A DNA stretch of 64,000 nucleotides from Bacteroidia bacterium. Lineage in GTDB: Bacteria > Bacteroidota > Bacteroidia > J057. The position numbers and the translations under genes were made by a program. Under the pieces are notes generated by a model. That model had not been told where the DNA came from. It saw only the letters and a program-made list of their open reading frames with translations, and did no database searches. The DNA is taken from the NCBI GenBank assembly GCA_030430205.1, contig JAUIGE010000030.1:1-64000 (forward strand), in the 5' to 3' direction. Positions 29,051-35,796 of the stretch are shown here, piece after piece; positions within the stretch are counted from its first letter, which is position 1, and every line of letters starts with the position of its first letter.

Positions 29051-30100
29051 ATGCATTTGGTCATTAATTCTTACGGCTGCAGTTTGAGGAAGAAGAAGGG
29101 ACGCTTCAAGCTGAAAAATGACAAGGGGGAAACCCTTTTTAGTCCCGAGCAGATCGAGGCCATCACGCTTGCGCGGGCCTGTATGATCACCACAGATGCC
29201 ATCATGCTGGCGATTGAGTATGATATTCCCATTTACCTGATAGAGCGAAATGGGAAACCTGTGGGGCGCTTTTGGTCCCATCACTACGGCTCTATCGCGA
29301 CCATCCGTCGCCACCAGCTGGAGTGGAGCCAGACGCCTGCCGCCGCCCGTTGGATGCGTGTGCAGGTATATGAAAAGCTGATGGCGCAGTCGGCCCTGCT
29401 GGGGAAGCTTGCTCAGCAACGGCCCTCCGCTGCCAGAGAGTTGGTCGCTTCATCTGTCTTGCTAAAAGAGCAGGCTGCAACGCTCGAAAATTGGCCGGAA
29501 GAGCCTATTTCCTTACAGGCAGATCGCCTGAGAGGATTTGAAGGCATCAACTCCCGCCGGTATTTTCAGGCCCTCAACCTGGCCCTGCCCAAGCGTTTTC
29601 GCTTTGATGTGCGCAGCCGTCGCCCCGCCGCCGATCCTTTTAATGCCTTGCTCAATTACCTCTATGGCATGCTCTACCAGCTGGTGGAGCACAGCATTGT
29701 GACCGCGGGACTTGAGCCGACCATCGGTATATTGCATACCGATTATTACCGTCGCCCTGCCCTTGCTTTTGACCTGATCGAAGCCCTCCGTCCCTGGGTG
29801 GATGGCCTTGCGGTCCAACTCTGCATCAGCAGGCGTTTTAAGCAGCTGCATACCCGTATCCGGGGAGAAGGGCTCTGGCTCAGTGAAGAGGGACGAAAGC
29901 TGGCGATTCCGGCTTTTGATGAGGTTTTTGGCCTGCCGCTGGAGCAGGAGAAAGAAGAGGAAGGAATGGAAGTTGCTTTTTCCCGTAAGGAACGGGCGCG
30001 CCGAAAGTGCAAACAACTTGCTCAATTTCTCTTAAAAGACTGGCCGCGTGATTCTCTGGGATCACGCTTTTTATTTGGTCTCCAAAGTAAGGTGGCCTAA
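29051..30100 (+). CDS. cas1: CRISPR-associated endonuclease Cas1
   Basis: This 349-residue integrase inserts new spacers at the leader end of the array. Family marks visible are the N-terminal beta domain (MHLVINSYGCSLRKKKGRFK), ITTDAIMLAIEYDIPIYLIE, and the C-terminal helical domain with DPFNALLNYLYGMLY, then a His/Asp-bearing PTIGILHTDYYRRPALAFDL segment in the metal-binding region. Length is normal and no lesion is seen. Its usual partner Cas2 is present only as an N-terminal stub 12 bases downstream. The gene is noticeably richer in G+C than csm2, csm3 and the two effector candidates, so adaptation and effector modules may have different histories. Confidence 0.95.
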   Translation: MHLVINSYGCSLRKKKGRFKLKNDKGETLFSPEQIEAITLARACMITTDAIMLAIEYDIPIYLIERNGKPVGRFWSHHYGSIATIRRHQLEWSQTPAAARWMRVQVYEKLMAQSALLGKLAQQRPSAARELVASSVLLKEQAATLENWPEEPISLQADRLRGFEGINSRRYFQALNLALPKRFRFDVRSRRPAADPFNALLNYLYGMLYQLVEHSIVTAGLEPTIGILHTDYYRRPALAFDLIEALRPWVDGLAVQLCISRRFKQLHTRIRGEGLWLSEEGRKLAIPAFDEVFGLPLEQEKEEEGMEVAFSRKERARRKCKQLAQFLLKDWPRDSLGSRFLFGLQSKVA

Positions 30101-30112
30101 AACTGGCAAATC

Positions 30113-30601
30113 ATGTTAAGATTGGTTGCCTACGATATCTCCAAGGATCGGCTGGGCGACAAAGCCTACAAAAAAGGCTGGGTCTATACCCGCTATGCGG
30201 ATGACATCACCTTTTCTTCAGACAAAAACTTCAGCCCTAAGCAGATGGACAAAATCCGGGGCCTGATAAGACAGGCAGGATTTGCCGTCAATGAGAAAAA
30301 GGTCCATCTCTACCACAAGGACGATCCACCGGAGGTGACGGGCCTGGTCCTGCTCGATCCCAGGCCCGATGTATCTCCCGCTTTTTTGAAGCACCTCAAA
30401 GCCGACCTCAAAGCCCTCAAACTGCTCAGCGAACAGCGGATGTTGCGACGGGGCATCGTGATGGCCCTACCCCTCAACAAACTCCGGCAGTCCATCCGGG
30501 GGCAGATCAATTTTGTAGGCATGATCCGAGGCTGGGAAGATGAGTTGTATCGTCGCCTGATGCAGAAGCTGCAGCGCCTGAGCGCTGTGGTGAGTTATTG
30601 A
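30113..30601 (+). pseudogene. Cas2 N-terminus fused to C-terminal part of a CRISPR-associated reverse transcriptase
   Basis: The 162-residue ORF starts as Cas2 (MLRLVAYDISKDRLGDKA, with the metal-binding Asp of YDIS). At about residue 19 it switches to reverse transcriptase: KKGWVYTRYADDITFSS with the YADD catalytic box at 28-31. Then come a GFAVNEKKVHLY segment, EVTGLVLLD, and a thumb-like region RGQINFVGMIRGWEDELY. Most of Cas2 and the RT fingers and first palm motifs, including the first catalytic Asp, are missing. The simplest reading is a deletion that joined cas2 and a downstream RT gene in frame. The product cannot be a complete Cas2 or RT. It stays open over 162 codons, so a recent event or a retained role is possible. 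Confidence 0.85.
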
Positions 30602-30717
30602 GTGTGGGAGTACAGATGTCATTCCGACGCTTTGGGAGGAATCTCTTGAACTTGAATAACTTATACCTGTGGCTTTTTTTATCATTATTTTCGTACGTCA
30701 AAGAGCCTTATTTTAAC

Positions 30718-31560
30718 CTAACCTCTGTATCCCATATCTTTTAATTTGAGGAGATTGAGGAGATTGCCATAAATTTGTGATTTGACATTAGCATAGCTAA
30801 GTAGGTTTTTTCTTGCAGGCATAATTAATTCTGGATTGATATAGCCAGGCCCAAAGTAAAAAACGCATATCTCGGCAGGCATTTTATTGATATAATCGAT
30901 CACCAATGATCGTTTTTTACCTTCTTCTTTATCTTTCTCTGATTTGTCAGCTGATTTTTGCTCAAAAAATGTTTTGTCTTCATCACTGATAAGAATCAAA
31001 TCATACTTTTTATAATTGATATCTTTTACACCACTGCCACTTACTGGCTGAAAATCTGGTCTCTTTTTGATTACTTTGCTTAGATCAAAGTATTTTTCCA
31101 ACTCATTTTCTGACCTGTCTTCATTTACTTTTTTATAGGCAAGAACCAAAATCCTTGCTTCCTGGAATAGCTTTAATTCGATATGGGCAAGATCAACATA
31201 ATGCGCAATGGCTTCAGCGTTGCCGTTCACTATTTCTTTTAACTCTTTTTCTACCAACTCTCGGGAAGTAACAATGAGCTTTTGGTAACCACCATAAAAT
31301 CCTAACATCCCAGTTAATATGGCAATGATAATGGCTACTCCATATGTATTCAATCGACTTTCAATCATTAATCCAATCAGATTAAAGGTATCATCTAGCG
31401 TCGAGGCGTCGGTATTGGCATCGATCTGTATCGTTTGTGATTTCACTGTGAGGAAGTCTTTGCAAAGAAAAACCCCCAACAAAAAAATACCGACTCCAAG
31501 GGCAAGCGATATACTTGCCACAATTATCCAGTGGTTATTCTTCTTCTGTAACATATACAT
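30718..31560 (-). CDS. Two-helix membrane protein with C-terminal Rossmann-like domain; candidate type III CRISPR effector
   Basis: The 280-residue product has transmembrane helices at about 10-33 and 72-91 flanking a 40-residue extracytoplasmic loop. A short helical linker follows, then a soluble domain (134-280) with strand RILVLAY, strand KKYDLILISDED, strand EICVFYFG (234-237) and a C-terminal helix containing RKNLLSYANVKSQIY. This domain matches, element by element, the C-terminal domain of the upstream gene, which it overlaps by 26 bases. It is the last gene of the cas6-csm operon. No Csm6, CARF or nuclease signature is recognisable. I infer that it may perturb the membrane when signalled, as other type III membrane effectors do. 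I do not recognise the family. Confidence 0.7.
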   Translation of the reverse strand: MYMLQKKNNHWIIVASISLALGVGIFLLGVFLCKDFLTVKSQTIQIDANTDASTLDDTFNLIGLMIESRLNTYGVAIIIAILTGMLGFYGGYQKLIVTSRELVEKELKEIVNGNAEAIAHYVDLAHIELKLFQEARILVLAYKKVNEDRSENELEKYFDLSKVIKKRPDFQPVSGSGVKDINYKKYDLILISDEDKTFFEQKSADKSEKDKEEGKKRSLVIDYINKMPAEICVFYFGPGYINPELIMPARKNLLSYANVKSQIYGNLLNLLKLKDMGYRG

Positions 31561-32263
31561 CTATAAAATTTTGCATTTCTTTGATCCTTGCGTGTAAAGC
31601 AAAAGGCGAATTGGCTGCGTGGACTTTGTTTCTGTTTTTGGCAACGAGGTCAATTATTCCACCAAAATGAATAATGAATTTGTTTGGTGGAAGAGCTTTG
31701 ATAGTTTTTTCCATTAATTGATAATGGGCAAGGTTTTCCCCCTCATAAGTAATAATAGAATAGCCATGCTCGTCTTTTCCTGTTTTTTTGCCTCTTAGAC
31801 TTTGATTGTCAAGAAGAATAAATTCAATTTCTTTCCATGGGATTAGTTGGGGATCAAATTCGAGTGAGGAGATAATTTTTGGAAATGGGTTATTGATTCC
31901 CATTTTCTTCAATAAATGCTCAATCGCATCCTTTTCGTGTGGCTTGGAAATAACCCATATAGGTTTTCTTGGAACTTCATTCACAAAATCGTCATCTTCA
32001 ATTTCATTCAGAATGCTCAAAGACTGCACAAAAAGTTGATTTTTTTCTAATAAATAAGTCTCTTTTCCTAAATTACCCAAACGAAAGTCTTTCTCTATTT
32101 CTGTAAACCTTACATAGTTCATAAATATTTGAGGATAAGGATTTGCTTCATTCCCGGATGGTTTTAATTTGCTTAAAATCCTATCGCATGTTTCCTTTAG
32201 GTCTCCCGTTTTAAGAAGAGAGATACATTCTTGTATGGTTTTTTTATGTAAAATAGCTTTCAT
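31535..32263 (-). CDS. EAD11-like domain protein with Rossmann-like C-terminus; partner of the membrane protein
   Basis: Residues 1-92 form an all-helical domain with the pattern TIQECISLLKTGDLKE, then RFTEIEKDFRLGNLGKETY and LLEKNQLFVQSLSILNEI. This is very like effector-associated domain 11, an adaptor that brings conflict-system effectors together by homotypic contacts. The C-terminal half (100-242) has PIWVISKP, EFILLDN, NKFIIHFGG (HFGG at 199-202) and RNKVHAANSPFALHARI, parallel to the membrane protein downstream. It starts 10 bases after csm5 and overlaps the membrane gene. I infer that it is a sensor or adaptor for that protein. It has no catalytic motif that I can name. A search against EAD and CARF/SAVED profiles would decide its family. 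Confidence 0.7.
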   Translation of the reverse strand: MKAILHKKTIQECISLLKTGDLKETCDRILSKLKPSGNEANPYPQIFMNYVRFTEIEKDFRLGNLGKETYLLEKNQLFVQSLSILNEIEDDDFVNEVPRKPIWVISKPHEKDAIEHLLKKMGINNPFPKIISSLEFDPQLIPWKEIEFILLDNQSLRGKKTGKDEHGYSIITYEGENLAHYQLMEKTIKALPPNKFIIHFGGIIDLVAKNRNKVHAANSPFALHARIKEMQNFIDVYVTEEE

Positions 32264-32273
32264 GGGAATTAAG

Positions 32274-33569
32274 TTATTTTAGAAGTTTTAGGTTTATCCA
32301 GCCCAAAGGCACATTCCCAGGCTTCAAAACAGTCCTTGTCACCGGAAAATGATCCTTTGACATCCCTACCTCATGCACTACTCTCCGAAAACGAAGAAAA
32401 GCCTGCACACCTTCAGGATGATGATCCTCCGCATAGTGGTAGAAAGCCAGGGCAAGAGAGTTATCAAAAATTGTTTTCCCCAATCCAATCCGCATAAATA
32501 TTTCTCCTTCATCTGCACGATCATAGAGGCGGGTATAAAAATTAATCAAATTGTTATGTGCAGCCCGGTCAGGCATTTCTTCTGCAAATTCCAGGCTGTC
32601 CAGTTCAAAGCCGATGCAGGCTTTGGAGAAGGCATATATACTCTCCAGTAGCCCATCTATTCCCTCATTCCGAAGAAATTGAAGCTCTTTTGCCTGCAGA
32701 GAATCAGCACGTAAACCTATTTCAAAACTGCTATCTAACCCTTCGGAAATGGCTTCACGGGGTTGGGGAATTGTGGCCTGATTGGCTCTGCCAAACCTAT
32801 TGCCCCCCAAGGGGGCAAGTCGAATCCTTTCTGCACGACAAAAAATCATATCACTGGCAGAAAACCTTTGGGTATCGCTCACACGGATATGCTGACTGTC
32901 AGGTGCCTGCTTGCGGTCGTTCACTTTGCCAAACAAAGATTCCTCTGGAAGAATCCTACGTAATTTATTGCGAACTTCTCTTTGGGCATCGCGCAAAAGT
33001 TGGGATTCTCTTTTACTTGGTTGAATTCGTTTTTTCTTTTTTGCTCTTATCGGAGCTATTTCTCCCAGGATTTCATCGCATTCCATAACTATTTTGTAAG
33101 CATTTCGCATCATTTGCTGGCCCTCTGAAGTCTTATTGAGCCAGCGATAGAGTAAAGCTGTCCGAATGGCGCCTTTGATGCTGCTGCCAGGGATAAAGGG
33201 CCGTCCGGCTGTTTTGAGTATAGGATGGACTTCAATATTCTGTGTTGCTCCATAACCTTCATTTCGAATGGATAACTTTGTAAGACTCGCCACATCCATT
33301 CTCAACTGATTTTCAATAAAGCTTTTCAATCTCAGTTTTGAGGTGTTGTTTTCAACCGTTTCGAAGGAAGCTGAAAACTCCCCCATTTTATTTTGTTTCT
33401 CAAGGGCATCCACTAATAAGTTTTGATCGATATAATGTATCCATTTCTCATCCTGGCTTACAACAAAATCAGTGTATGGTGACAGTATATCAGCATGGTC
33501 CGAGTAAATTGAAACGGGTGTCTCTGTATGAAGCTGGAGTTTGTATGTCGTGATTTTGCTCATAATCAA
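32274..33569 (-). CDS. csm5: Type III-A CRISPR RAMP protein Csm5
   Basis: This 431-residue protein caps the 3' end of the crRNA in the Csm complex. The RAMP signature is GRPFIPGSSIKGAIRTALLY (about 122-141), and the N-terminal strand is KLQLHTETPVSIYS. A basic insertion (KKKKRIQPSKRESQ) lies near 185-200. Its start overlaps the end of csm4 by 4 bases (ATGA type), indicating translational coupling. Another in-frame Met two codons later is also possible. Length is in the usual range for the family. Confidence 0.9.
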   Translation of the reverse strand: MIMSKITTYKLQLHTETPVSIYSDHADILSPYTDFVVSQDEKWIHYIDQNLLVDALEKQNKMGEFSASFETVENNTSKLRLKSFIENQLRMDVASLTKLSIRNEGYGATQNIEVHPILKTAGRPFIPGSSIKGAIRTALLYRWLNKTSEGQQMMRNAYKIVMECDEILGEIAPIRAKKKKRIQPSKRESQLLRDAQREVRNKLRRILPEESLFGKVNDRKQAPDSQHIRVSDTQRFSASDMIFCRAERIRLAPLGGNRFGRANQATIPQPREAISEGLDSSFEIGLRADSLQAKELQFLRNEGIDGLLESIYAFSKACIGFELDSLEFAEEMPDRAAHNNLINFYTRLYDRADEGEIFMRIGLGKTIFDNSLALAFYHYAEDHHPEGVQAFLRFRRVVHEVGMSKDHFPVTRTVLKPGNVPLGWINLKLLK

Positions 33570-34588
33570 AAGGGTAATGAAAAGACCAGTCCGTTCCTGA
33601 TTACGCTGGAAGTGTGCTGGTCCGGGTGAACATCTTCTAATTTTCCTAAGATGGGTTGGGTGAGGATAGCCCCTTCTTCTATCATGCGAACTTGTTTTCG
33701 ATGTTTCTCATTTTTGCCGAACCTTCCTAATGATCCCCCGCCCCTGATGATTAGGCGATATTTTTCACACTGAGCAAATTCTTTCGGGCTTTTGGGAATT
33801 CCGAGAGAGAGGCTACATTGTCTTCCGGTATTTTGCAAGTTGGGAAAATAAAAATCAGAAGCATCTTTTTCTTCAATGGCCGCTATTTGTCCACAACCAC
33901 TTCTTCTCTCTCCTCCTATTCCTTCATCTGCAAGCAGCCGAAGGCAAGCTTTCCATTTGTTAAGGGATTCGGTATCCAAAGATTCATTTAATAAAAAATA
34001 CAAATGGGTCTGGAGCTTCGTATTTCCAATTTCCAAATGCTGCAATTGCATGTTTACCTGGTGGTAATAGACCCCTTCCTGGCTTATTTCATGTACCTTC
34101 ACCTTTGGATAGGTAACCTCTTCTACAAGTGAACTTTCTGCTAATTGTCTGACGTGTGATCTGGATTGTATGCCTAAAGAGCTTAACTCTTCCTTCGTCA
34201 GTAGATGTTTGTTACCAATGATATGGAAGTCTGTCAAATGATCTTCTTTGGGTGCAGCATTCCATACGCCAACAGAAAAGAATTCAATGGCTTTCGCTGC
34301 CTTGTAATTTCCCTCATTTTGGTAATGGAAACTGATTGGTTTAGGTAAAAAGAAAACCCGGCTTCCATTGCTGGATTCTATACAATGGAATACAGAAGAA
34401 ATACTAATTTTCTGATCCTTAAAGCTTTTTACAAACTTGTCAGTTTCATTGGGAAACAGTTTGGAATAGGTGTTTACTAATGCAGAAAAAAGGGTGTCTG
34501 AGTGAATCCATTGGTGGGTTGTTTCCAGGGTGTTTTTTCCCAGATGAAATTGATTGGAAAGATTGGTTTTCAGGATGATCACTTTCAT
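33566..34588 (-). CDS. csm4: Type III-A CRISPR RAMP protein Csm4
   Basis: This 340-residue subunit binds the 5' handle of the crRNA and contacts Cas10. Family marks are the N-terminal strand with HQWIHSDTLFSALVNTY, the central EGIGGERRSGCGQI-like segment (DEGIGGERRSGCG), and the C-terminal GGSLGRFGKNEKHRKQ followed by RNGLVFSLPF. It overlaps csm3 upstream and csm5 downstream by 4 bases each, so the three are coupled. No unusual features seen. Confidence 0.92.
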   Translation of the reverse strand: MKVIILKTNLSNQFHLGKNTLETTHQWIHSDTLFSALVNTYSKLFPNETDKFVKSFKDQKISISSVFHCIESSNGSRVFFLPKPISFHYQNEGNYKAAKAIEFFSVGVWNAAPKEDHLTDFHIIGNKHLLTKEELSSLGIQSRSHVRQLAESSLVEEVTYPKVKVHEISQEGVYYHQVNMQLQHLEIGNTKLQTHLYFLLNESLDTESLNKWKACLRLLADEGIGGERRSGCGQIAAIEEKDASDFYFPNLQNTGRQCSLSLGIPKSPKEFAQCEKYRLIIRGGGSLGRFGKNEKHRKQVRMIEEGAILTQPILGKLEDVHPDQHTSSVIRNGLVFSLPF

Positions 34589-35340
34589 GAGAAATAGGAA
34601 TTGTAGGGATTATTGGGGATAGGCTGCCAGTCAACGATTTCTTCATTTTCATAATCTGTGATCAACTTTTGTTTAAAATCTACTTCTTCGAAATGTATTT
34701 TTCCATATCCCCTTGATCCATGACCTCCCAAATAATCATCCATAATTAAGCGCATGGCTTTTATCAAAAGTTTAAGGTGCTTGTCGGTTTTTTGGTCATC
34801 ATACATATCATAAATCATTTCCATGTTGAATCGAGCTTCGGCAGGGACACGTTCCAATTGACGAGGGTGTTTTGCTGTACCAGTCAGCCTATCAATAGTA
34901 TTTTCCCATTTTGCTTCAGTGAACTCAGTTTCTAAAACTTCGCGATCAGTAAAAGTTTTGGCAAAAGCCTGGGTGTCAAGATCTGCATCTCTTACTATCA
35001 GTCGGGTTACCAGCATATCATCTTTTTTCTTTTCTCCTTTGTCCTCTTCGCTTGACGCATCACCCCCGGCAGAATACCCAAAAAGCTCTTTTAGGGTAGG
35101 AGAATCCTTATTCACTGAATTACTTCCTTCTTCCCTAGCCAGTAAACTTCGTAACTTTCCCTTTAGTGAACTTCCAGGTATAAAAGGGATTTCGCCCCGC
35201 GCAGTTTTAATTACATTGAGGTCAATACCTCCGATATCCAATGCAGTTTTGCTACCCCCGATGTGTAGACCTGTCAATACCTTGATTATGGCTGTTATTC
35301 GAATTTTTCCTATGAAGTGAATTTCTTTTTTTGTTTCCAT
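34585..35340 (-). CDS. csm3: Type III-A CRISPR RAMP protein Csm3 (target RNA nuclease subunit)
   Basis: Csm3 forms the backbone of the complex and cuts target RNA every six bases. The catalytic aspartate corresponds to Asp40 in IGGIDLNVIKT. The RAMP loop is PFIPGSSLKGKLRSLL, and GGHGSRGYGKIHF lies near the C-terminus. An acidic/lysine insertion (SSEEDKGEKKKDD) near 100 is longer than in short family members. The catalytic residue is intact, so target RNA cleavage should be retained, which normally switches off cyclic oligoadenylate synthesis after the target is destroyed. Confidence 0.95.
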   Translation of the reverse strand: METKKEIHFIGKIRITAIIKVLTGLHIGGSKTALDIGGIDLNVIKTARGEIPFIPGSSLKGKLRSLLAREEGSNSVNKDSPTLKELFGYSAGGDASSEEDKGEKKKDDMLVTRLIVRDADLDTQAFAKTFTDREVLETEFTEAKWENTIDRLTGTAKHPRQLERVPAEARFNMEMIYDMYDDQKTDKHLKLLIKAMRLIMDDYLGGHGSRGYGKIHFEEVDFKQKLITDYENEEIVDWQPIPNNPYNSYFS

Positions 35341-35345
35341 CTTTA

Positions 35346-35768
35346 TTATTTTTTGGGGTAGTGAAATTTTTGATATCCAACCATTGCTTCCATAATGGTT
35401 TGCAGGCTTTTAATTTGGTAAGCTGCCTTTGATGAATCGTGATCAATTTGTTTTATCAGGTCGCTGATGAGTTCTGTAACTATTTGTGCATCCCAATTTG
35501 TCTGTCGACCTGTTATATAGGCAATTTTTGGTCGAAGCAATTTTAGCTTTGTTATATCCTGGCTTCCCAATCGTTTTATTCTGGAAAAAATATTTCTCAA
35601 TTGGTTAGAGGTAATATCTTTACCTTTTTCTTTCATTAGGGAATCTATTTTATTGATGATTCGATCAATTTGATCAGGAGAAAGGGGTTCATTGCTATTT
35701 TCAATCTCAAGAAGATATTGATAATCATTCTTAAAAAATGTTTTAGCCTTTTCTAATGGAGTTGTCAT
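35346..35768 (-). CDS. csm2: Type III-A CRISPR small subunit Csm2
   Basis: This 140-residue helical protein is the small subunit of the Csm complex. Recognisable parts are TSNQLRNIFSRIK, LLRPKIAYITGRQ and the C-terminal IMEAMVGYQKFHY. It sits between cas10 (28 bases upstream) and csm3 (5 bases downstream). Its presence, with Csm5, sets the subtype to III-A and not III-B. Base composition is AT-rich like csm3 and csm4. Confidence 0.95.
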   Translation of the reverse strand: MTTPLEKAKTFFKNDYQYLLEIENSNEPLSPDQIDRIINKIDSLMKEKGKDITSNQLRNIFSRIKRLGSQDITKLKLLRPKIAYITGRQTNWDAQIVTELISDLIKQIDHDSSKAAYQIKSLQTIMEAMVGYQKFHYPKK

Positions 35769-35796
35769 GATTTTATTTTTGAATCAATTTTTGGGA

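Noticed and set aside
30113-30601. Calling this gene an intact retron-type reverse transcriptase
   Set aside because: The fingers and first palm motifs, including the first catalytic aspartate, are absent and the N-terminus is Cas2.
30718-31560. Assignment of the membrane protein as CorA, Cam1 or Csx23
   Set aside because: Two helices and the order of domains do not match CorA (C-terminal helices with GMN) and I could not see a CARF signature; the name would be a guess.
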